DNA from: Lewinellaceae bacterium
Lineage (GTDB): Bacteria > Bacteroidota > Bacteroidia > Chitinophagales > Saprospiraceae
Reading direction: 5' to 3'
DNA length: 64,000 bases
NCBI GenBank assembly: GCA_020636225.1
Contig: JACJYI010000006.1
Coordinates: forward strand, 82,501 to 146,500
Below are positions 61,198-64,000 of this stretch, one piece after another (within the stretch, counting starts at the first letter, position 1; each line of letters begins with the position of its first letter). Both the position numbers and the translations under genes were made by a program. The notes under the pieces are model-generated. The model was not told the DNA's origin, searched no databases, and worked only from the letters and a program-made list of their open reading frames with translations.

Positions 61198-61668
61198 ATG
61201 AGTACAGAACAATTGATTCGGTCCTGGTTGGAAGACCGCTTGCAGCAAGCGGAATGGCAGAGTTATTTTCTGATCGACATCCAGGTCAATGGCCATCGCA
61301 AGGTGGAAGTCTATCTGGATGGCGACGAGGGCATTACCCTGGAGGCATGCCGGGGATTCAGCAGGTATCTGGAAGGGTTGCTGGATGAAGGCGGACAATT
61401 GGGTGATGATTACACACTGGAAGTGTCCAGTCCCGGAGCAACAGCTCCACTGCGGCTGTTGCGCCAGTATCCGAAACATGTGGGCAGGACACTGGACATC
61501 GTCCTGACCACGGAAGAGAAGGTGTCCGGTGTATTGCAATCTGTTCAGGAAGATTCCATCATCCTGAATGAGTCGATAAAGAGTAAAGGCAAGAAGAACG
61601 AGATCCGGGAGCGGGTGATTCCCTTCCCGGAGATTCAGACATGCCTGGTGAAACTATCCTTTAAATAA
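61198..61668 (+). CDS. rimP: Ribosome maturation factor RimP
   Basis: 156 residues from the ATG at 61198. Needed for 30S subunit assembly. KVEVYLDGDEGITLEACRGFSRYLEGLLDE and DDYTLEVSSPGATAPLRLLRQYPKHVGR are the family core, followed by an SH3-like C-terminal domain (GVLQSVQEDSIILNES). nusA follows after 17 bases, the usual rimP-nusA-infB order. Confidence 0.96.
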   Translation: MSTEQLIRSWLEDRLQQAEWQSYFLIDIQVNGHRKVEVYLDGDEGITLEACRGFSRYLEGLLDEGGQLGDDYTLEVSSPGATAPLRLLRQYPKHVGRTLDIVLTTEEKVSGVLQSVQEDSIILNESIKSKGKKNEIRERVIPFPEIQTCLVKLSFK

Positions 61669-61685
61669 TCGCAGAACCCAAGATT

Positions 61686-62945
61686 ATGAAACTGGTAGAA
61701 TCCTTTTCGGAGTTTAAAGCCGGGAAGAATATTGATCGCCCGACCATGGTGCGCGTGTTGGAAGACGTCTTTCGGACCCTGATCCGGAAGAAGTACGGTT
61801 CCGACGAGAATTTTGATGTCATCGTCAACACCAGCAAGGGTGACCTGGAACTCTGGCGGGTCAGGGAGATCGTGCCCGATGGCGAAGTGACCGACGAGCG
61901 GGCGCAGATTTCCATTTCAGAAGCGCTGGATATCGACTCTGACTATGAGGTCGGAGAAGAATGTTACGAGCAGCTCGAACTGGAAGATTTCGGCCGCCGG
62001 GCCATTATGGCTGCCCGTCAGACCCTGATCTCCAGGATCATGGAACTGGAGAAGGATGAGGTCTACCGTCGTTACAGTGATCGTGTCGGTGAAATGGTCA
62101 TCTGTGAGGTGAACCAGATCATGAAACGCGACATCCTGGTCATCGATGATGCGACCAACAACGAACTGGTCCTGCCAAGAAATGAAATGATCCGCGGGGA
62201 TTTCTTCCGCAAGGGTGACATGGTCCGCGCCGTGATCAAGAAGGTCGAACTGCGGAACAACAATCCGGTGATCATCCTGTCACGGACAGACAATACCTTC
62301 CTGGAGAAGCTGATGGAACAGGAAGTTCCGGAGATCGAGGATGGTCTGATCACCATCCGCAATATTGTCCGTATCCCGGGGGAACGGGCCAAGGTGGCGG
62401 TGGAATCCTATGATGACCGGATCGATCCGGTCGGCGCTTGTGTCGGTATGAAGGGATCGCGCATCCATGGGATTGTCCGTGAATTGCGCAATGAGAATAT
62501 CGACATTGTCAACTTCACCAACAATACCAATCTCTATATCCAACGCGCCTTGACCCCGGCCAAGATCAGCTCGATCGAGCTGGATCAGGAGAACATGCGG
62601 GCTTCGGTCTTCCTGGATCCTGACCAGGTCTCCCTGGCCATTGGTCGCGGAGGGGCCAATATCAAGCTGGCCTCCAAGCTGACCGGTTACGAGATCGATG
62701 TCTACCGAAACAATGTGGACTACGAGATGGAGGATGTCGATCTGGATGAGTTCACTGATGAGATTGAAGCCTGGGTACTGGATGCCCTGAAGGCCATCGG
62801 CTGTGATACGGCCAAGAGCGTCCTGGCGTTGAGTGCCGAGGAGTTGATCCGGAGGACGGATCTGGAGGAAGAAACCGTCCAGGAGGTCCTTCGAATTCTG
62901 GCAGCCGAGTTTGACGAAGAGAAGAATACACCTGAAGAGGCCTGA
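61686..62945 (+). CDS. nusA: Transcription termination/antitermination factor NusA
   Basis: 419 residues. N-terminal RNA-polymerase-binding domain, S1 domain (GEMVICEVNQIMKRDILVIDD), and KH1/KH2 (RIDPVGACVGMKGSRIHGIVREL; VSLAIGRGGANIKLASKLTGYEIDV). Ends with a short helical tail (CDTAKSVLALSAEELIRRTDLEEE) in place of the two acidic repeats of E. coli NusA. Controls pausing and termination, including at hairpins such as the one in its own leader. Confidence 0.98.
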   Translation: MKLVESFSEFKAGKNIDRPTMVRVLEDVFRTLIRKKYGSDENFDVIVNTSKGDLELWRVREIVPDGEVTDERAQISISEALDIDSDYEVGEECYEQLELEDFGRRAIMAARQTLISRIMELEKDEVYRRYSDRVGEMVICEVNQIMKRDILVIDDATNNELVLPRNEMIRGDFFRKGDMVRAVIKKVELRNNNPVIILSRTDNTFLEKLMEQEVPEIEDGLITIRNIVRIPGERAKVAVESYDDRIDPVGACVGMKGSRIHGIVRELRNENIDIVNFTNNTNLYIQRALTPAKISSIELDQENMRASVFLDPDQVSLAIGRGGANIKLASKLTGYEIDVYRNNVDYEMEDVDLDEFTDEIEAWVLDALKAIGCDTAKSVLALSAEELIRRTDLEEETVQEVLRILAAEFDEEKNTPEEA

Positions 62946-62959
62946 TTCAGCCATGCGGC

Positions 62960-62995
62960 TACCCGTACGGGTACGGCAAAATGAATGTACATTTG
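62960..62995 (+). promoter_or_regulatory. Palindrome and -7 element before infB
   Basis: Perfect 14-bp palindrome TACCCGTACGGGTA (62960-62973), then TACATTTG (62988-62995), matching TAnnTTTG, 49 bases before the infB ATG. infB may thus have its own promoter besides read-through from nusA; the palindrome could be an operator or weak terminator. Confidence 0.5.
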
Positions 62996-63044
62996 TAAGC
63001 AGTTGGGACCTGTAAATAAAGGTTTTTCCAACCAAAACCAGTAA

Positions 63045-64000
63045 ATGGAGAAGAGGCTCGTAAAAGTTGCAAAAGAATTTAATGTCGGGGTATCCACCGT
63101 AGTGGAGCACCTGCATAAGGTTGGATTTGAGGTCGAGAACAAGCCGACAGCCAAGATCACGGATGAGATGTATCTCGAGCTCATGCGTGAGTTCAAGAAG
63201 TCGATGGACATCAAGGAACAGGCTGATCAGATGGTGCTCGGCGCCCGTGTACCGGTGAAGGAGCCTGTGCAGGAAAAACCCCATGTAGAGCCTGTTGTTC
63301 CCAAAGAAGTGGAGCCTGCTGCGCCGGTCGTAAAACAACCGGAAGCAAAAGAGGAGGAGCCCCAGGATGGCGAGGTCTTCCGCGTGAAGCACGAACCCAG
63401 GCTCAAGGTGGTGGGGAAAATTGACCTGAAGGCGAAACCGAAAACCGCCCCGCCTCCCAAGGCAAAGGAAGAAGAGCCTGAAGTCGTCGAGGAAAAGCCG
63501 ACAGAACCTGTCCAGGAAACGGTTGAATCCACTGGAGAACCTGCTCCTCCTGTCGTGGAATCCACACCAGTTGCAGCACCGGATGAATTGATCCGTGCCG
63601 AAGCGCCTGAGCTGAGGGGATTGAAGATCCTGGGAAAGATCGATACGGACAAGCTGAGCCCGAAAAAGAAGGAACCGAAGAATGAGCCCAAGCCGGTAGC
63701 TTCTTCGGATGCAGATGCCAAAAAGCGGAAGCGCAAGCGCAAGAAGGTACCCATGGGGGGAAGTGCGACGGGCAGTGCCGATCAGGGAGGGGCACGTCGC
63801 CGTGATGACCAACCGAAGGAGGTCAGCAAAAAGGAGATCGAAGAAAAGATCAAGGCCACGATGGCCCGTTTGGGTGGCGGTGGAAAGAAGAAGCGTCAGA
63901 AGATCCGTCGTGACAAGCGTGAGGTCCTTCGGGAGAAGGCCGAATTGCGCGATCAGGTCACCGGAGATGAAAAGCTGCAGGTCACTGAGTTCATCTCCGT
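63045..64000 (+). CDS. infB: Translation initiation factor IF-2, N-terminal part (runs off window)
   Basis: At least 318 residues from the ATG at 63045; the 3' end lies beyond 64000. Begins MEKRLVKVAKEFNVGVSTVVEHLHKVGFEVENKP, the IF2_N three-helix domain. A long disordered Lys/Glu/Pro-rich linker follows, with two copies of an LKxxGKIDxxK element and KKRKRKRKKVPMGG. It ends in the start of the second IF2_N-like segment (SKKEIEEKIKATMARLGGGGKKKRQKIRRDKR). The GTPase domain is outside. IF-2 places initiator tRNA on the 30S subunit. Confidence 0.96.
   Translation, partial: MEKRLVKVAKEFNVGVSTVVEHLHKVGFEVENKPTAKITDEMYLELMREFKKSMDIKEQADQMVLGARVPVKEPVQEKPHVEPVVPKEVEPAAPVVKQPEAKEEEPQDGEVFRVKHEPRLKVVGKIDLKAKPKTAPPPKAKEEEPEVVEEKPTEPVQETVESTGEPAPPVVESTPVAAPDELIRAEAPELRGLKILGKIDTDKLSPKKKEPKNEPKPVASSDADAKKRKRKRKKVPMGGSATGSADQGGARRRDDQPKEVSKKEIEEKIKATMARLGGGGKKKRQKIRRDKREVLREKAELRDQVTGDEKLQVTEFIS

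Noticed and set aside
63045..63760. Proline/lysine-rich repeats considered as a surface or adhesin repeat protein
   Set aside because: The IF2_N start and the position after rimP-nusA identify the linker of IF-2.
62280..63812. 510-codon minus-strand frame across nusA and infB
   Set aside because: Produced by the Lys/Glu-rich IF-2 linker read in reverse; crosses two real genes and the intergenic promoter.

Overview
The window is a chromosomal segment of a Bacteroidota bacterium, most likely from a higher-GC lineage such as Saprospiria (the lineage is inference). The evidence is the Bacteroidota -7 promoter motif TAnnTTTG in front of many genes, a GldH gliding lipoprotein, a DUF4294 protein, a detached atpD-atpC pair with a short epsilon subunit, many Sec/lipobox exported proteins and an almost complete absence of Shine-Dalgarno sequences. 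Base composition looks fairly GC-rich by eye, except for one clearly AT-rich island.

Layout. 1-2293: 3' two thirds of a 23S rRNA gene, 5S rRNA and terminator. 2427-6502: HAD phosphatase, a CAU tRNA, a broken second tRNA copy, recA, DUF4294 protein, mvaD. 6499-11521: cinA-birA facing rsfS-ftsH-GNAT. 11586-17243: M28/PDZ peptidase, a pyruvate-kinase-like protein, an SLC13-type transporter, a TolB-like lipoprotein. 17434-21379: tgt with an LptF/G-type permease and a helical protein of unknown function. 21422-34410: polyhydroxyalkanoate (PHA) region with fabG-like reductase, phasin-like protein, phaE with a C-terminal helix-hairpin-helix, class III phaC, two related alpha/beta hydrolases, a beta-barrel protein, an acyl-CoA ligase, a Na+/solute symporter and phaB. 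34560-42536: seven-haem cytochrome/TPR protein, stand-alone RlmK-type methyltransferase, DUF4143-type ATPase, gldH, lipocalin-like lipoprotein, grpE-dnaJ, thioredoxin-like protein. 42691-46480: atpD-atpC followed by an AT-rich island with a 63-codon ORF and a dGTPase-family gene. 46575-50822: TonB receptor, GNAT, exported EEP-family protein, alpha/beta hydrolase. 50870-55348: operon of a large P-loop NTPase, an MscS-like membrane protein and a cation/proton antiporter. 55685-64000: M14 peptidase, rodA with a SPOR protein, nadE, and rimP-nusA-infB (infB cut by the window end).

How the genes may work together. The PHA genes could make (PhaB, PhaC/PhaE), coat (phasin-like) and turn over (hydrolases, acyl-CoA ligase) a storage polyester; no beta-ketothiolase is present here. 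The rimP-nusA-infB operon has a terminator-shaped hairpin in its short leader, which suggests autoregulation by NusA.

The best candidates for something new are the dGTPase plus small ORF island (44465-46560), the NTPase/MscS-like/antiporter operon (50870-55348) and the PhaE protein fused to a helix-hairpin-helix together with a nested hairpin ahead of phaC. There are no transposases, integrases, CRISPR arrays or recognisable prophage genes. Functions are read from motifs only; no database search was run.
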